This document shows positions 1-8,387 of a stretch of DNA of 64,000 nucleotides, one piece after another. The position numbers were made by a program, and so were the translations under genes. The stretch spans positions 544,796 through 608,795 of the forward strand of contig NZ_JAKQZA010000001.1 in the NCBI RefSeq assembly GCF_023008165.1, given 5' to 3'. Numbering within the stretch: the first letter of the stretch is position 1; each line of letters opens with the position of its first letter. Source of the DNA: Kordiimonas laminariae. Lineage in GTDB: Bacteria > Pseudomonadota > Alphaproteobacteria > Sphingomonadales > Kordiimonadaceae. Under the pieces are notes generated by a model, which was given only the letters and a program-made list of their open reading frames with translations, was not told the origin of the DNA and ran no database searches.

Positions 1-195
1 ATCCCTTGCTTTATCCGCCTGCTCACCCGGCGCATAAGCTTCAAAGAGGATTTTACCATCCACCGCAACAATACCGCCCTTTACACCTTTGTGCTTACCC
101 TCACTGATTTCCTCGCCAACAAGGCTGATATCATCAGCAAAGGCTGAAGTGCATAATGCTAAAATGAGGAATATTACGGTTCCGAATCTTTGCAT
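1..195 (-). CDS. Serine hydrolase (beta-lactamase-like), N-terminal part only
   Basis: The first 65 codons of a minus-strand gene that runs off the left window edge. Residues 1-20 form a signal peptide ending ALCTSAFA before DD, so the product is exported. After it, GGIVAVDGKILFEAYAPG resembles the opening strands of class C beta-lactamase-like serine hydrolases (PF00144), where a phrase of the type 'VAVDGKIVFEAY' precedes the SxxK motif. The catalytic motifs lie outside the window, so the family call is tentative. The ATG follows the stop of the OmpA-domain gene by 8 bases, with AAGAG as ribosome site, so the two are probably co-transcribed. Confidence 0.55.
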   Translation of the reverse strand, partial: MQRFGTVIFLILALCTSAFADDISLVGEEISEGKHKGVKGGIVAVDGKILFEAYAPGEQADKARD

Positions 196-203
196 AAAAA
201 CTC

Positions 204-1292
204 TTATCTTTGGGTCAGGCGCATTTCAATTCTACGGTTACGGCTATAAGCAAATACATTATCATCAGGATCAATCGGCTGGAATTCACCAAAGCCTGCG
301 GCTGCTAACCTATTCGCTGGTACACCCGCTTCAATAAGGAATTCCACCACGCTAATGGCTCGCGCCGCTGATAGTTCCCAATTGCTCCGGAACTGCGCTG
401 TTGAAATCGGGCGTTTATCTGTATGGCCATCAACCCGTAATACCCACTGGAGCTCCGATGGAATCTGGCTTGAAATTTCAATCAGTGTTTCGGCAAATTT
501 CCGAAGCTCCGCGCGACCTTCTGGACCCAGGTCGGCCTGTCCGCTTGCGAACAGCAACTCTGAAGCAAATACAAAGCGGTCACCTTCAATGCGAATTTCA
601 GGGCGTGTAGACAGCACTTCTTTAAGCCGTCCAAAGAATTCTGAACGGTATCCTGCCAATTCTTCCACTTTGCTGGCGAGAGCACGGTTCAACCTGCGGC
701 CCATATCCACGATCACTGCCTGATTACGGCGGTCCCGCTCTTCACTAGCCTGCAAAGCAGCTTCAAGACGCCCAAGCTGTTCCCTGAGCACATTAATATT
801 ATTCTGTAGTTGCGCCACCTGCTGCTGCGCACGCTGGGAAATCGCCTTTTCTTCCGCCAGTGCTCCAGACGAGATTTTATGCTTAAGCTCCAGATCACTG
901 GCGAGTTTTTCAAAACGCTCACGCGCTTCTGTCATTTCTTCAAGCCGTGTATCAGAAGACGAAAGCGCGCTGCGTACTGCCTCAAGATCAGCACTTAATT
1001 TATCACGGTCTGCATTGGCAGCATTCAATGAAGAAGAGAGGTTAGCCACATTCTCCCTAAGCGAGCTATTAGCCTGCTGCTCAAGTTTCAAAAGATTCCC
1101 GAGTTGAGCCACCTGCCCTCTGAGTTCAGCAAGAGCCTGATCACGGCCTGAAAGTGCCTGCCCAAGGAAAAACTGCGAAAGCACAAACATGGATAGCAAG
1201 AAGATAATCACCAACAAGAGCGAGGACAATGCATCCACAAACCCCGGCCAGCTACTATCCCCTTGAGCGCCTATTTTACGCCGAGCAAACAT
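204..1292 (-). CDS. MotB/TolR-like protein with coiled coil and C-terminal OmpA domain
   Basis: A 362-residue inner-membrane protein. A short cytoplasmic N-terminus leads into one membrane helix (about 18-44). That helix carries Asp20 in PGFVDALSSLL, the position where MotB, TolR and ExbD hold their proton-accepting Asp. Residues about 50-205 are heptad-rich and probably a periplasmic coiled coil. Residues about 240-362 are an OmpA/MotB peptidoglycan-binding domain, with VDGHTDKRP at 287-295 and the late NRRIE motif. The gene starts 5 bases after the stop of the MotA/TolQ-like gene, so the two should form a stator-type complex. No flagellar or Tol-Pal genes are near. The pair resembles chromosomal pairs annotated as 'MotA/TolQ/ExbB proton channel' plus 'peptidoglycan-binding protein'. 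What it drives is unknown. Confidence 0.85.
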   Translation of the reverse strand: MFARRKIGAQGDSSWPGFVDALSSLLLVIIFLLSMFVLSQFFLGQALSGRDQALAELRGQVAQLGNLLKLEQQANSSLRENVANLSSSLNAANADRDKLSADLEAVRSALSSSDTRLEEMTEARERFEKLASDLELKHKISSGALAEEKAISQRAQQQVAQLQNNINVLREQLGRLEAALQASEERDRRNQAVIVDMGRRLNRALASKVEELAGYRSEFFGRLKEVLSTRPEIRIEGDRFVFASELLFASGQADLGPEGRAELRKFAETLIEISSQIPSELQWVLRVDGHTDKRPISTAQFRSNWELSAARAISVVEFLIEAGVPANRLAAAGFGEFQPIDPDDNVFAYSRNRRIEMRLTQR

Positions 1293-1297
1293 CTAGC

Positions 1298-2464
1298 TTA
1301 TTGCTCCCCATCACGGCGGCTATCCAGCCCTGCTGCAATCGTGCGCGATAAAAGCTTCAATTCACTGCGGAGTTCATCCACAGTGTTTTCACTGTTGCGA
1401 GACTGTTCTTCAATCAAACGCTTGATACCCAGATCAAGATTTCGGATATGCCCTTTGGTGGCATCATCCATCGCAGGAGCTGGTGCAGGCACATCATGCG
1501 GCTTTGCTTGCGCGGCAGCCAATTGCTGGATTGCTGTTGCCAGTGACCGGTTAGTTTCATCGCTATGACGCACAAGCTCTGCCTGCGCTTCCATTTTATC
1601 AGAAAGACTGGCGAGTGTTTCTGCGATAGCAATCATAGACGACTGTGTTTGATTACGAGCATCTTCAGACTGCTTAAGCGTACGCTGCAAACGGTCAATG
1701 CCGTCAGCCGTCTGCTCCATAAGCGCTGTCATATAGCTGTTTGGACTGGCGACACCTTCAGACATTTCACTGCGGGAAAGATGAGTTACAGAAGCGAGCC
1801 AATCTTCCACATTATTATAGAAACGCGTTTGCGCCTGGCTGGCTTGCAAATCCATAAATCCAAGAATCAAACTACCAGCTAGGCCAAAAAGCGAGCTTGA
1901 AAAAGCCGTCCCCATACCTGCGAGCGGCGTCTCAAGCCCAGCCTTAAGTTCGTCGAACATCAATGCCATATCACCGCCATCAACGGTGAGGCTGTTAATG
2001 GTTCCACCAATTGCGCCAATAGTTCCGAGAAGCCCCCAGAATGTACCAAGCAAACCAAGGAAAATAAGGAGCTGCGTGAAATAACGGCTAATTTCACGGC
2101 TTTCTTCAAGACGAGAAGCGATCCCATCCAACACAGACCGCATGGAAAGAGTGGACAAACGCATACCGCCCTCTTCCTGTGCTGCCAGTAGTTGAGCAGC
2201 GGGCGCCATAAGTTTTGGTGTTACTGATGTGGTCGTACTATCACGGCGTTTAAAGACATTGATCCATTCAATTTCCGGTTTCAGATCAAACACCCGGCGG
2301 AACGCAAAACCAGCACCGATAAGGAGAGTGAAAACTATAACCCCATTCAGAGCTATATTGGCCATAAATGCATCAACCAGCGCATCCCTCAGGAGCACAC
2401 CCAACAGCACCACAGCAAGTGAAAATAGTGCCATGCGTGTTATGAAATTGTTTGGCTTTTGCAT
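1298..2464 (-). CDS. MotA/TolQ/ExbB proton-channel family protein with long cytoplasmic tail
   Basis: A 388-residue protein from the ATG at 2464, chosen because GGGGAG lies 10 bases upstream; an in-frame start at 2494 is possible. Four membrane helices are predicted (about 11-27, 36-56, 129-152, 182-204). The last two carry the glycine-rich channel signature of the family, GLLGTFWGLLGTIGAIGG at 137-154 and GMGTAFSSSLFGLAGS at 183-198. From about 205 to 388 there is a long polar tail with a likely coiled coil (about 250-320), a short Pro-Ala linker and a second helical stretch. That tail is absent from ExbB and TolQ but recalls the extended motor subunits of ZorA type. It is the first gene of the motor pair. 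Confidence 0.85.
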   Translation of the reverse strand: MQKPNNFITRMALFSLAVVLLGVLLRDALVDAFMANIALNGVIVFTLLIGAGFAFRRVFDLKPEIEWINVFKRRDSTTTSVTPKLMAPAAQLLAAQEEGGMRLSTLSMRSVLDGIASRLEESREISRYFTQLLIFLGLLGTFWGLLGTIGAIGGTINSLTVDGGDMALMFDELKAGLETPLAGMGTAFSSSLFGLAGSLILGFMDLQASQAQTRFYNNVEDWLASVTHLSRSEMSEGVASPNSYMTALMEQTADGIDRLQRTLKQSEDARNQTQSSMIAIAETLASLSDKMEAQAELVRHSDETNRSLATAIQQLAAAQAKPHDVPAPAPAMDDATKGHIRNLDLGIKRLIEEQSRNSENTVDELRSELKLLSRTIAAGLDSRRDGEQ

Positions 2465-2615
2465 GCCTGCAACTCTCCCCGGCGAAGAAATCAAATGGTA
2501 CCAACACGTTGGAATACATACCAGCCTAGTTTAAGGGCGAAATTATGACTTGCAATGCCTAGCTTCAGGAAAGCGTATTTTTATCGCTCTTATCTCCCGT
2601 GAAAGGGCTTCAATG

Positions 2616-2657
2616 AAACAAAAAGGGCAGGAGAGGATCACTATACCCCTCCTGCCC
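2616..2657 (-). terminator. Rho-independent terminator after suhB
   Basis: Inverted repeat GGGCAGGAG (2625-2633) with CTCCTGCCC (2649-2657). Read on the minus strand the 9-bp stem is followed by TTTTTG, 40 bases after the suhB stop. Confidence 0.85.
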
Positions 2658-2695
2658 GAAAGCATCAAATTCCACCATAAGGTAGTTTTTATATT

Positions 2696-3508
2696 TTAGC
2701 CTTGCTTTAAACCACGACGCGCACGTTTGATCACACGTTGCATCGGCATATGAAGCTGATCGTTGGCTGCAATGATATCACCTGTTTTCAGCATATCTGT
2801 ACCGCCGTTTAGATCAGTTACATAACCGCCTGCTTCTTTCACCATTAGAATACCAGCTGCGATATCCCATGGCTGAAGGTTCGACTCCCAGAAACCATCA
2901 TAACGGCCAGCAGCAACATATGCGAGATCAAGTGTTGCAGCACCAAAACGGCGAATACCGGCAACAGACGGCATAAACTCAGCAAGCTCAGCTTTAAACT
3001 CATCGTGCCCTTCACGGCCCTTAAACGGAATACCTGTGGATAGAAGCGCTTCATCCATACGCTTACGGCCAGATACACGAAGGCGGCTATCGTTCAGGTA
3101 AGCACCTTGGCCTTTTTCAGCCCAGAACAGCTCATCAGTAAGCGGCGCATAAATAACACCCGCTGTGATTTCACCGCGCTCTTCCACAGCTACTGTCATC
3201 GCAAAGTGCGGAAGACCGTGCAGGAAGTTTGTTGTGCCGTCAAGCGGGTCAATGATGAAGCGAACATCATCACGTTTGCCTTTAACTTCACCACGCTCTT
3301 CCATAAGGAAACCGAAATCCGGGCGTACGCGCTGCAACTCTTCAAACAGGGTATCTTCTGCTCGCTTATCAGCCATAGATACAAAATCTGCTGGACCCTT
3401 GCGGGAAACCTGCAATTGTTCAACTTCACCGAAATCGCGGCGCAGGCTGCGGCTCGCTTTCATTACGGCAGAGACCATCACGTTAATTAGGGGGGAACGA
3501 CGGGCCAT
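2696..3508 (-). CDS. suhB: Inositol monophosphatase family protein SuhB
   Basis: A 270-residue cytosolic Mg-dependent phosphatase of the inositol monophosphatase family. The metal-site motifs are present: Glu70/Glu71 in FLMEERG, DPLDGTTN at 87-94 (Asp87, Asp90) and PWDIAAG with Asp215. Length matches E. coli SuhB, which hydrolyses myo-inositol-1-phosphate and also helps rRNA antitermination; whether this copy does both cannot be told from sequence. It lies downstream of efp on the same strand, but a strong hairpin separates them, so it probably has its own promoter or depends on read-through. The ATG at 3508 has AGAGAG upstream. Confidence 0.92.
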   Translation of the reverse strand: MARRSPLINVMVSAVMKASRSLRRDFGEVEQLQVSRKGPADFVSMADKRAEDTLFEELQRVRPDFGFLMEERGEVKGKRDDVRFIIDPLDGTTNFLHGLPHFAMTVAVEERGEITAGVIYAPLTDELFWAEKGQGAYLNDSRLRVSGRKRMDEALLSTGIPFKGREGHDEFKAELAEFMPSVAGIRRFGAATLDLAYVAAGRYDGFWESNLQPWDIAAGILMVKEAGGYVTDLNGGTDMLKTGDIIAANDQLHMPMQRVIKRARRGLKQG

Positions 3509-3534
3509 GGGGGTTCTCTCTATAAATCTTTATT

Positions 3535-3577
3535 AAAACACATAACCTGCTTCGCTGTGTTTTCGGCGAAACAGGTT
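3535..3577 (-). terminator. Rho-independent terminator after efp
   Basis: Inverted repeat of 12 bases (3544-3555 with 3566-3577, one G-U pair). On the minus strand it is followed by a T-rich run (GTGTTTTAATAAAG). It sits 24 bases beyond the efp stop, between efp and suhB. Confidence 0.75.
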
Positions 3578-3601
3578 ACGGCAATAATCATTAAAAAGCT
3601 G

Positions 3602-4165
3602 TTAGTCAGCGCGGCTTACGTATTCGCGCTCAGCTGTGGATACGACAATCTTGTCACCTGCTTTGATGAATGGTGGCACACCAACGCGCAGACCATTATC
3701 TAGTTCAGCAGGTTTATAGCTTGAAGAAACTGTCTGGCCTTTCACAACAGGTTCAGTTTCAACAACTTCAAGAGTTACTTTATCAGGAAGGCTAACGCCT
3801 AGTGGCTTTTCTTCATGGAATTCGATCTGAACCTGCATACCATCCTGAAGGAATACAGTGTCATCACCAATATCTTCTGAAGAGAGAGAAATCTGCTCGT
3901 ATGTATCACCATCCATAAATGTGTACATATCACCATCAGCAAACAGGAACTGATAATCTTTTTGCTCAAGAACAGCGCGTTCCACTTTTTCGCTGGAACG
4001 GAAACGTTCGTTAAGCTTGCTGCCATTGATCAGGTTTTTAAGTTCAACCTGCAGGTAAGCACCGCCTTTGCCCGGCTGCGTGTGTGCAATTTTTACTGCG
4101 CGCCACAATTCACCATTATGAATAATTACATTACCCGGACGGATAGAGTTACCATCTATCTTCAT
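3602..4165 (-). CDS. efp: Elongation factor P
   Basis: A 187-residue translation factor that relieves ribosome stalling at polyproline. The start is the ATG at 4165 ([13 protein letters not shown]); the open frame extends further upstream, but family members begin here and AAGG lies upstream. The tip of domain I carries PGKGGAY with Lys33, the residue normally beta-lysylated by EpmA (or otherwise modified). No epmA or epmB is visible in the window. The C-terminus has the usual OB-fold ending ([17 protein letters not shown]). Divergent from the XRE regulator across 312 bases. Confidence 0.96.
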   Translation of the reverse strand: MKIDGNSIRPGNVIIHNGELWRAVKIAHTQPGKGGAYLQVELKNLINGSKLNERFRSSEKVERAVLEQKDYQFLFADGDMYTFMDGDTYEQISLSSEDIGDDTVFLQDGMQVQIEFHEEKPLGVSLPDKVTLEVVETEPVVKGQTVSSSYKPAELDNGLRVGVPPFIKAGDKIVVSTAEREYVSRAD

Positions 4166-4429
4166 GGAACAGCCTTTCAGATTTCTCAAAGTCAAAGAAC
4201 AAAATTGGGCGGGGGATAGCAGATTTATCAAGAGAAAGCAATCAGGGAAAACAAACTGAAGAGTGATTCACAGTGTTTTTCACCATCTTGAATTCAATCC
4301 CCTGATAATCATAGCGGATGTTATGAAATAACGATTATCCCCACTGGGATATAAGCATAATTAATATAAAGACTTTTCCCGGCATGCAGCTATGAAGGTA
4401 AATCATGCTACAATAAAGAGTTCCCCATA

Positions 4430-4446
4430 ATTAACTTTTAGTTAAT
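4430..4446. promoter_or_regulatory. Perfect palindrome / CtrA-type box upstream of the XRE gene
   Basis: ATTAACT-TTT-AGTTAAT, a 7+3+7 perfect inverted repeat 31 bases before the ATG of the XRE regulator. It also reads as TTAA-N7-TTAA (4431-4445), the full CtrA consensus known from Caulobacter and other alphaproteobacteria. It could instead be the XRE protein's own operator. No binding evidence. Confidence 0.5.
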
Positions 4447-4477
4447 AATAAAGCCCTGTAGCTTAGAGGGGGAGTTC

Positions 4478-4843
4478 ATGGCTGATCCAGTAGATATCGC
4501 TGTTGGCGAGCGAATAAGGCAGCTTCGCAAGGAGCGCCACATCACACAAACAGAATTAGGCGCCGCAGTCGGGTTAACGTTCCAGCAAATTCAAAAATAC
4601 GAAAAAGCCAAAAATCGAATCTCTGCCAGCAAACTTGTTCAAATCGCTGACATCTTCAACGTAGACGTTTCTGAACTTTTTAAAGGCAGCATGGCCTATG
4701 AAGATGTGCCAGAATCAGAAGAGATCGCAGAGCTCATTAAATATACCGAAAGAATGCCAGATCATGTGCGTAGTCAATTCCTTAACCTGATGGAAGCAAT
4801 TGCACAGGCCCCGGAAACTACCTCACAGGTCGACCTCTTATAA
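4478..4843 (+). CDS. XRE-family helix-turn-helix transcriptional regulator
   Basis: A 121-residue protein. Residues about 10-66 form a Cro/C1-type HTH (GERIRQLRKERHITQTELG, then LTFQQIQKYEKAKNRIS). The C-terminal half (about 70-121) is acidic and helical with no sensor domain that I recognise. Proteins of this build are common in alphaproteobacterial chromosomes and are not tied to prophage. GAGGGGGAG lies 5 bases upstream of the ATG. The palindrome at 4430-4446 is a plausible operator. It sits with the next gene between efp and thiE, on the opposite strand to both. Targets unknown. Confidence 0.88.
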   Translation: MADPVDIAVGERIRQLRKERHITQTELGAAVGLTFQQIQKYEKAKNRISASKLVQIADIFNVDVSELFKGSMAYEDVPESEEIAELIKYTERMPDHVRSQFLNLMEAIAQAPETTSQVDLL

Positions 4844-4940
4844 CGGAACTGTTATCGTTATCAATTAGATGTGAATTGGTTTCAACTAAACATAGTTTCA
4901 TAAGCACCCTTGTGTTTATTAATAAAGTTCAGGGGAGCTT

Positions 4941-5495
4941 ATGTTTAAAAAAATTCTAAGCGGCATTGTACTGCTGATTGCAAGCAGTTTCCCTGCCGCC
5001 GCATCCGATTTGGGGCCGGCTGTTGGCTCTAAAATCCCACACAATCTTGAAGTGATGGATCAAAAAGGCCAGCAACAGTCTTTTTCATCGCTTACTGGTG
5101 AAAATGGCACAGTATTGGTGTTCTTCCGCTCAGCAAAGTGGTGCCCATATTGTCAGCGCCAGCTTATCAACATCGAGAAGTCAGCTGCAGAAGAAATTCG
5201 TAAGCGTGGTTTCAATGTTGTTGGTGTTAGCTATGACAGCGTGAAGGTACTTGATAAATTCACCAAAAAACGCGGTATCAGCTATCCGCTGCTTTCCGAT
5301 GATGGTTCTGCAATCATCAAGTCATTTGGTGTACTCAATGAAAAGTACAAACCCGGTGACCGTGTATACGGTATTCCGCACCCAATTATCTTGATCACCG
5401 ACAACAGCGGTACAATCAAAGCCAAGTTGTTTGAAGAAGGCTATAAAAACAGACCAGAGACAGAAGTTATTCTCTCTGAGCTGGATAAGCTTTAA
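4941..5495 (+). CDS. Exported peroxiredoxin-like / AhpC-TSA family protein
   Basis: A 184-residue thioredoxin-fold protein. Residues 1-21 are a signal peptide ending SSFPAAAS, so it acts in the periplasm or outside the cytosol. The AhpC/TSA-type fold follows, with a CxxC pair, Cys68 and Cys71, in AKWCPYCQRQL. That arrangement is typical of peroxiredoxin-like and TlpA-type proteins and differs from classical 2-Cys Prx. Likely role: thiol-dependent peroxide reduction or disulfide reduction; the electron donor is unknown. CAGGGGAG precedes the ATG. A strong terminator closes the gene. Confidence 0.8.
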   Translation: MFKKILSGIVLLIASSFPAAASDLGPAVGSKIPHNLEVMDQKGQQQSFSSLTGENGTVLVFFRSAKWCPYCQRQLINIEKSAAEEIRKRGFNVVGVSYDSVKVLDKFTKKRGISYPLLSDDGSAIIKSFGVLNEKYKPGDRVYGIPHPIILITDNSGTIKAKLFEEGYKNRPETEVILSELDKL

Positions 5496-5500
5496 AACAG

Positions 5501-5529
5501 AAAACGCGGCCTCAAAGCCGCGTTTTTTT
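5501..5529. terminator. Bidirectional terminator between the Prx-like gene and thiE
   Basis: AACGCGGC-CTCAAA-GCCGCGTT with A4 on the left and T7 on the right. It serves the plus-strand peroxiredoxin gene and, read the other way, the convergent thiE gene. Confidence 0.93.
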
Positions 5530-5534
5530 ATTGC

Positions 5535-6173
5535 CTAGCTGTTAAGAGCCTGATGGTAGGCTTTCACGGCGGCTACAGGACCCGCTTCATGCTGCCAAAC
5601 ACCCGCGCATACCGCTACAAAATGTGCGCCTGCATCCGCAACACTGCGGCAGTTCTCTGTTGTGATACCACCAATTGCCACACACGGGATATCTGTTACT
5701 TCTTCCCACATCTGTAGAATTTCAATTTCCGCAGGTTCTGCATTTGCTTTTGTCACGCTTGGGAAGAACGCTCCGAAAGCCACATAATTAGCACCACCCT
5801 CACCTGCCTCATAGGCCAGATGACGGCTGTTATGGCAGGTGACGCCGATATCAAAATCCTCGCCGAGGATATTGCGTGCGTCTTCCAGGCTCATATCATC
5901 TTGTCCGATATGAACACCATCAGCACCAATAGCCTTTGCAATATCCACTCGGTCATTAATGATCACTGCAACATCATGCTTGTGGCAAACATCTTTCAGC
6001 TGGCTCGCAATATCCGTGAAAGTTTCATCATCTACATCTTTGAGGCGGACCTGCACCACAGGCACCATTTCGGTTGCTAGAACAGCATCCAAATCGGCAG
6101 CAAAAGCCGCCACATCATCAAGTGTATCAGGTGTTAACAGATACAGTTCACAAGGTTCTTTGGTTTTTGCCAT
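5535..6173 (-). CDS. thiE: Thiamine-phosphate synthase
   Basis: A 212-residue TIM-barrel enzyme joining the hydroxymethylpyrimidine pyrophosphate and thiazole phosphate halves of thiamine. Visible motifs: VQVRLKD near 42-48, INDRVDIA, DGVHIGQDD (Mg/pyrophosphate binding), YVAFGAFFPSVTK and IGGIT. No other thi gene and no TPP riboswitch is visible here. It follows fbaB on the same strand, but a hairpin lies between them. AGGACC precedes the ATG. The neighbourhood with fbaB, suhB and efp recalls a gene order seen in other alphaproteobacteria; that conservation is from memory. Confidence 0.92.
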   Translation of the reverse strand: MAKTKEPCELYLLTPDTLDDVAAFAADLDAVLATEMVPVVQVRLKDVDDETFTDIASQLKDVCHKHDVAVIINDRVDIAKAIGADGVHIGQDDMSLEDARNILGEDFDIGVTCHNSRHLAYEAGEGGANYVAFGAFFPSVTKANAEPAEIEILQMWEEVTDIPCVAIGGITTENCRSVADAGAHFVAVCAGVWQHEAGPVAAVKAYHQALNS

Positions 6174-6193
6174 TTCTTTTGGTCCTCAATAAC

Positions 6194-6228
6194 TTAAAAG
6201 CCCTTCCCCCACACTATAGGGAAAGGGC
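6194..6228 (-). terminator. Terminator after fbaB
   Basis: Inverted repeat GCCCTTCCCC (6200-6209) with GGGAAAGGGC (6219-6228), one G-U pair, followed on the minus strand by TTTTAAG. It lies between the fbaB stop and the thiE start and may only partly terminate. Confidence 0.75.
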
Positions 6229-6260
6229 CAAAATTCTAAAGAGCTTTATAAGCTATAGGC

Positions 6261-7181
6261 TTATGCTTTGCCTTTGTAGATATCAATAATCTCATTCAGC
6301 ATAGCAATTGCTTCCTCGCGTGGACGCTGGAACGTGTTACGGCCAATAATAGAACCGTTACCGCCACCATCGCGGATCGCACGAGCATCATCATAAACGC
6401 TGTTAGCACCTTTTTTCGCGCCACCAGAGAATACAACAACACGGCGACCGTTGAAGGAAGAACGCATCACTTCGCGAACGCGTGCTGCCTGATCAGAAAG
6501 ATCGATACCAGCGTCTTCGAAAGCCTTCTTCGCTTCTGGCTGCTCAAGGTGAGCACTTGGAAGCTTCACTTTAATGATGTGTGCGCCAAGTTCAGCTGCG
6601 ATGTGAGCTGCATAAGCGCCAACATCCATTGCTGTTTCGCCGTCCTTAGACAGATCACCACCACGTGGGTATGACCAAAGAACAACAGCGAGGCCTTTCG
6701 CCTTCGCTTCTTCAGCAATCATCTGGAACTCTTCAAACAGGTCCAGTGCATGCTCAGAACCCGGGTAAACAGTAAAGCCAACTGCAGAGCAACCAAGGCG
6801 GATAGCATCATCCACAGAAGCGTTTACTGATTGGTCTTTTGTTGTTGCCCAGCTGTTAGAGCTGTTAATTTTCAGGATAGTCGGAATTTGTCCTGCATAT
6901 GTATCAGCGCCAGCTTCTAGCATCCCAAGCGTAGATGCATAAGCGTTAAGGCCTGCATCAATAGCGAGCTGGTAGTGATAGTGAGGATCATACGCCGGAG
7001 CGTTTGGTGCAAATGAACGTGCCGGACCGTGTTCAAAGCCTTGGTCCACTGGTAGAATAATCATTTTACCAGTACCAGCAAGCTTACCTGTGCACAAAAT
7101 GCGCGCTAGGTTTGCTTTAGTACCTGGATTATCAGATTCGTAGTTTGCGAGAATATTTTTGACAGTTCTAGTAACTCTCAT
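6261..7181 (-). CDS. fbaB: Class I fructose-bisphosphate aldolase (DhnA type)
   Basis: A 306-residue Schiff-base aldolase of the archaeal/DhnA group, cleaving fructose 1,6-bisphosphate in glycolysis and making it in gluconeogenesis. Residues include the DQGFEHG motif at 46-52, the SYPRG segment near 170-174, HIIKVKLPS with the likely Schiff-base Lys204, and the phosphate-site glycines FSGGAKKG. It is shorter than E. coli FbaB (about 350). AGGGGG lies before the ATG. With tkt, gap and pgk it makes up a glycolytic set, but a plus-strand two-gene module separates it from pgk. Confidence 0.9.
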   Translation of the reverse strand: MRVTRTVKNILANYESDNPGTKANLARILCTGKLAGTGKMIILPVDQGFEHGPARSFAPNAPAYDPHYHYQLAIDAGLNAYASTLGMLEAGADTYAGQIPTILKINSSNSWATTKDQSVNASVDDAIRLGCSAVGFTVYPGSEHALDLFEEFQMIAEEAKAKGLAVVLWSYPRGGDLSKDGETAMDVGAYAAHIAAELGAHIIKVKLPSAHLEQPEAKKAFEDAGIDLSDQAARVREVMRSSFNGRRVVVFSGGAKKGANSVYDDARAIRDGGGNGSIIGRNTFQRPREEAIAMLNEIIDIYKGKA

Positions 7182-7373
7182 TGGGGCCCCCTAAAGGATC
7201 TATAGTGTTTATATAGGCGGTGCTTTGTGCGCCCTTGATACACAAACTCCCTAGCATTCGCAACGTTTGAAGGCGCATAATTCCATCTTTAATGACTGGT
7301 TAACTGATACCAGATAAGGTTATTATGCGACAAGGGGCGAGTAGACTAATATTTTATCAACATATTGGACTAT

Positions 7374-8378
7374 ATGAAACGCACTCAAAATATTGGTTGG
7401 ACTAAGGTTTTTCAGAGATACCTGCGCGTATCTGCCTTATTTTTTGCTTGCTGCCTCACCGCAGCATGCGAACAATCTGAACCTAATCAACCCCTCAGGG
7501 TTTCAAGTAGCAACTGGCCGGGGTATGAACCGCTCTATATTGCTGAGGCTCTAAACTTCTATTCCGGTAAAGATATTCATCTCATCGAAACACCAGCCTC
7601 AATGGTGTTAATGCAAAGCTTGCAAGCCGGTACAGTGGATGCCGCAGCTATATCCTTAAGCCGCGCCCTTACCTTCATTCAGCAAGGGCAAGATATCTCC
7701 ATTATCCTGGTTCTGGATTGGTCCAATGGGGCTGATCAGATTTTAGCCCGTCCACCAATAAAATCCATTGAAGATATCACCAGCGCAAATGTCGCGGCAG
7801 AAGCCAATACGGTTAACATGTTCCTTCTGCTGCGAGCACTGGAAAACAATGGCATGTCACTTGATGATATAAATTTTGCCCCCATGGAAAATGAGGTGCT
7901 CGCCTCTTCCTATGCAGCTGGTGAAATTGATGTTGCCTCCGCCTTTGGGCCAGCTATCAACGATATGACCCAAATGGGTGCCCGGAAGATTTTTGATAGC
8001 TCACAAATACCAGGCGAAATTCTGGATGTGCTTATTGTCCGAACCCAATACCTGGAACAAAACCCGTCCAAAGTTACAAAGCTTGTACAAGGCTGGTTAA
8101 AGGCTGTTGAATATATATCTAACCAAGAAACTGGCAGTGATCTACCTGCTGGCCTTCTGAAACCTGAAGATTTTCAGGCAGTAAAAAACCAAGTTAAACT
8201 TGCTGGAACCGCTGAAAACACCACGTTCCTAGGGGATGATGCCAGACGCTTGAAAGACACCATAGAAAAACGGTTGATGGCATTTCAGGCTATCAGTGAC
8301 CGGATGCAGTTTTCGTCTATGCCGAAGATTAATACGAAACCTTTTGAAGACGCCAAAGCGCTAGAAACAGAAAATTAG
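7374..8378 (+). CDS. Substrate-binding lipoprotein (ABC transporter NMT1/THI5-like)
   Basis: A 334-residue protein from the ATG at 7374 (an in-frame TTG at 7365 is possible; no strong ribosome site for either). A type II signal peptide ends LTAAC with Cys32, so it is probably lipid-anchored in the periplasm. The mature part is an SsuA/NMT1/THI5-like binding fold: SNWPGYEPLYIAEAL, then MQSLQAGTVDAAAISLSRAL. In this family such proteins bind pyrimidines, sulfonates or related small molecules. No ABC permease or ATPase gene accompanies it. The next gene, 9 bases on, is a hybrid histidine kinase, so a sensing role is as likely as transport. Ligand unknown. Confidence 0.83.
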   Translation: MKRTQNIGWTKVFQRYLRVSALFFACCLTAACEQSEPNQPLRVSSSNWPGYEPLYIAEALNFYSGKDIHLIETPASMVLMQSLQAGTVDAAAISLSRALTFIQQGQDISIILVLDWSNGADQILARPPIKSIEDITSANVAAEANTVNMFLLLRALENNGMSLDDINFAPMENEVLASSYAAGEIDVASAFGPAINDMTQMGARKIFDSSQIPGEILDVLIVRTQYLEQNPSKVTKLVQGWLKAVEYISNQETGSDLPAGLLKPEDFQAVKNQVKLAGTAENTTFLGDDARRLKDTIEKRLMAFQAISDRMQFSSMPKINTKPFEDAKALETEN

Positions 8379-8387
8379 AATTATCCA

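Noticed and set aside
204-2464. Zorya antiphage system
   Set aside because: The motor pair resembles ZorAB in layout, but no zorC, zorD or zorE gene lies within the window on the visible side, and similar pairs occur as ordinary chromosomal genes. Sequence left of base 1 was not available.
5535-7181. TPP riboswitch before thiE
   Set aside because: The leader between fbaB and thiE holds only a short terminator-type hairpin; no CUGAGA-type THI-box core was seen.
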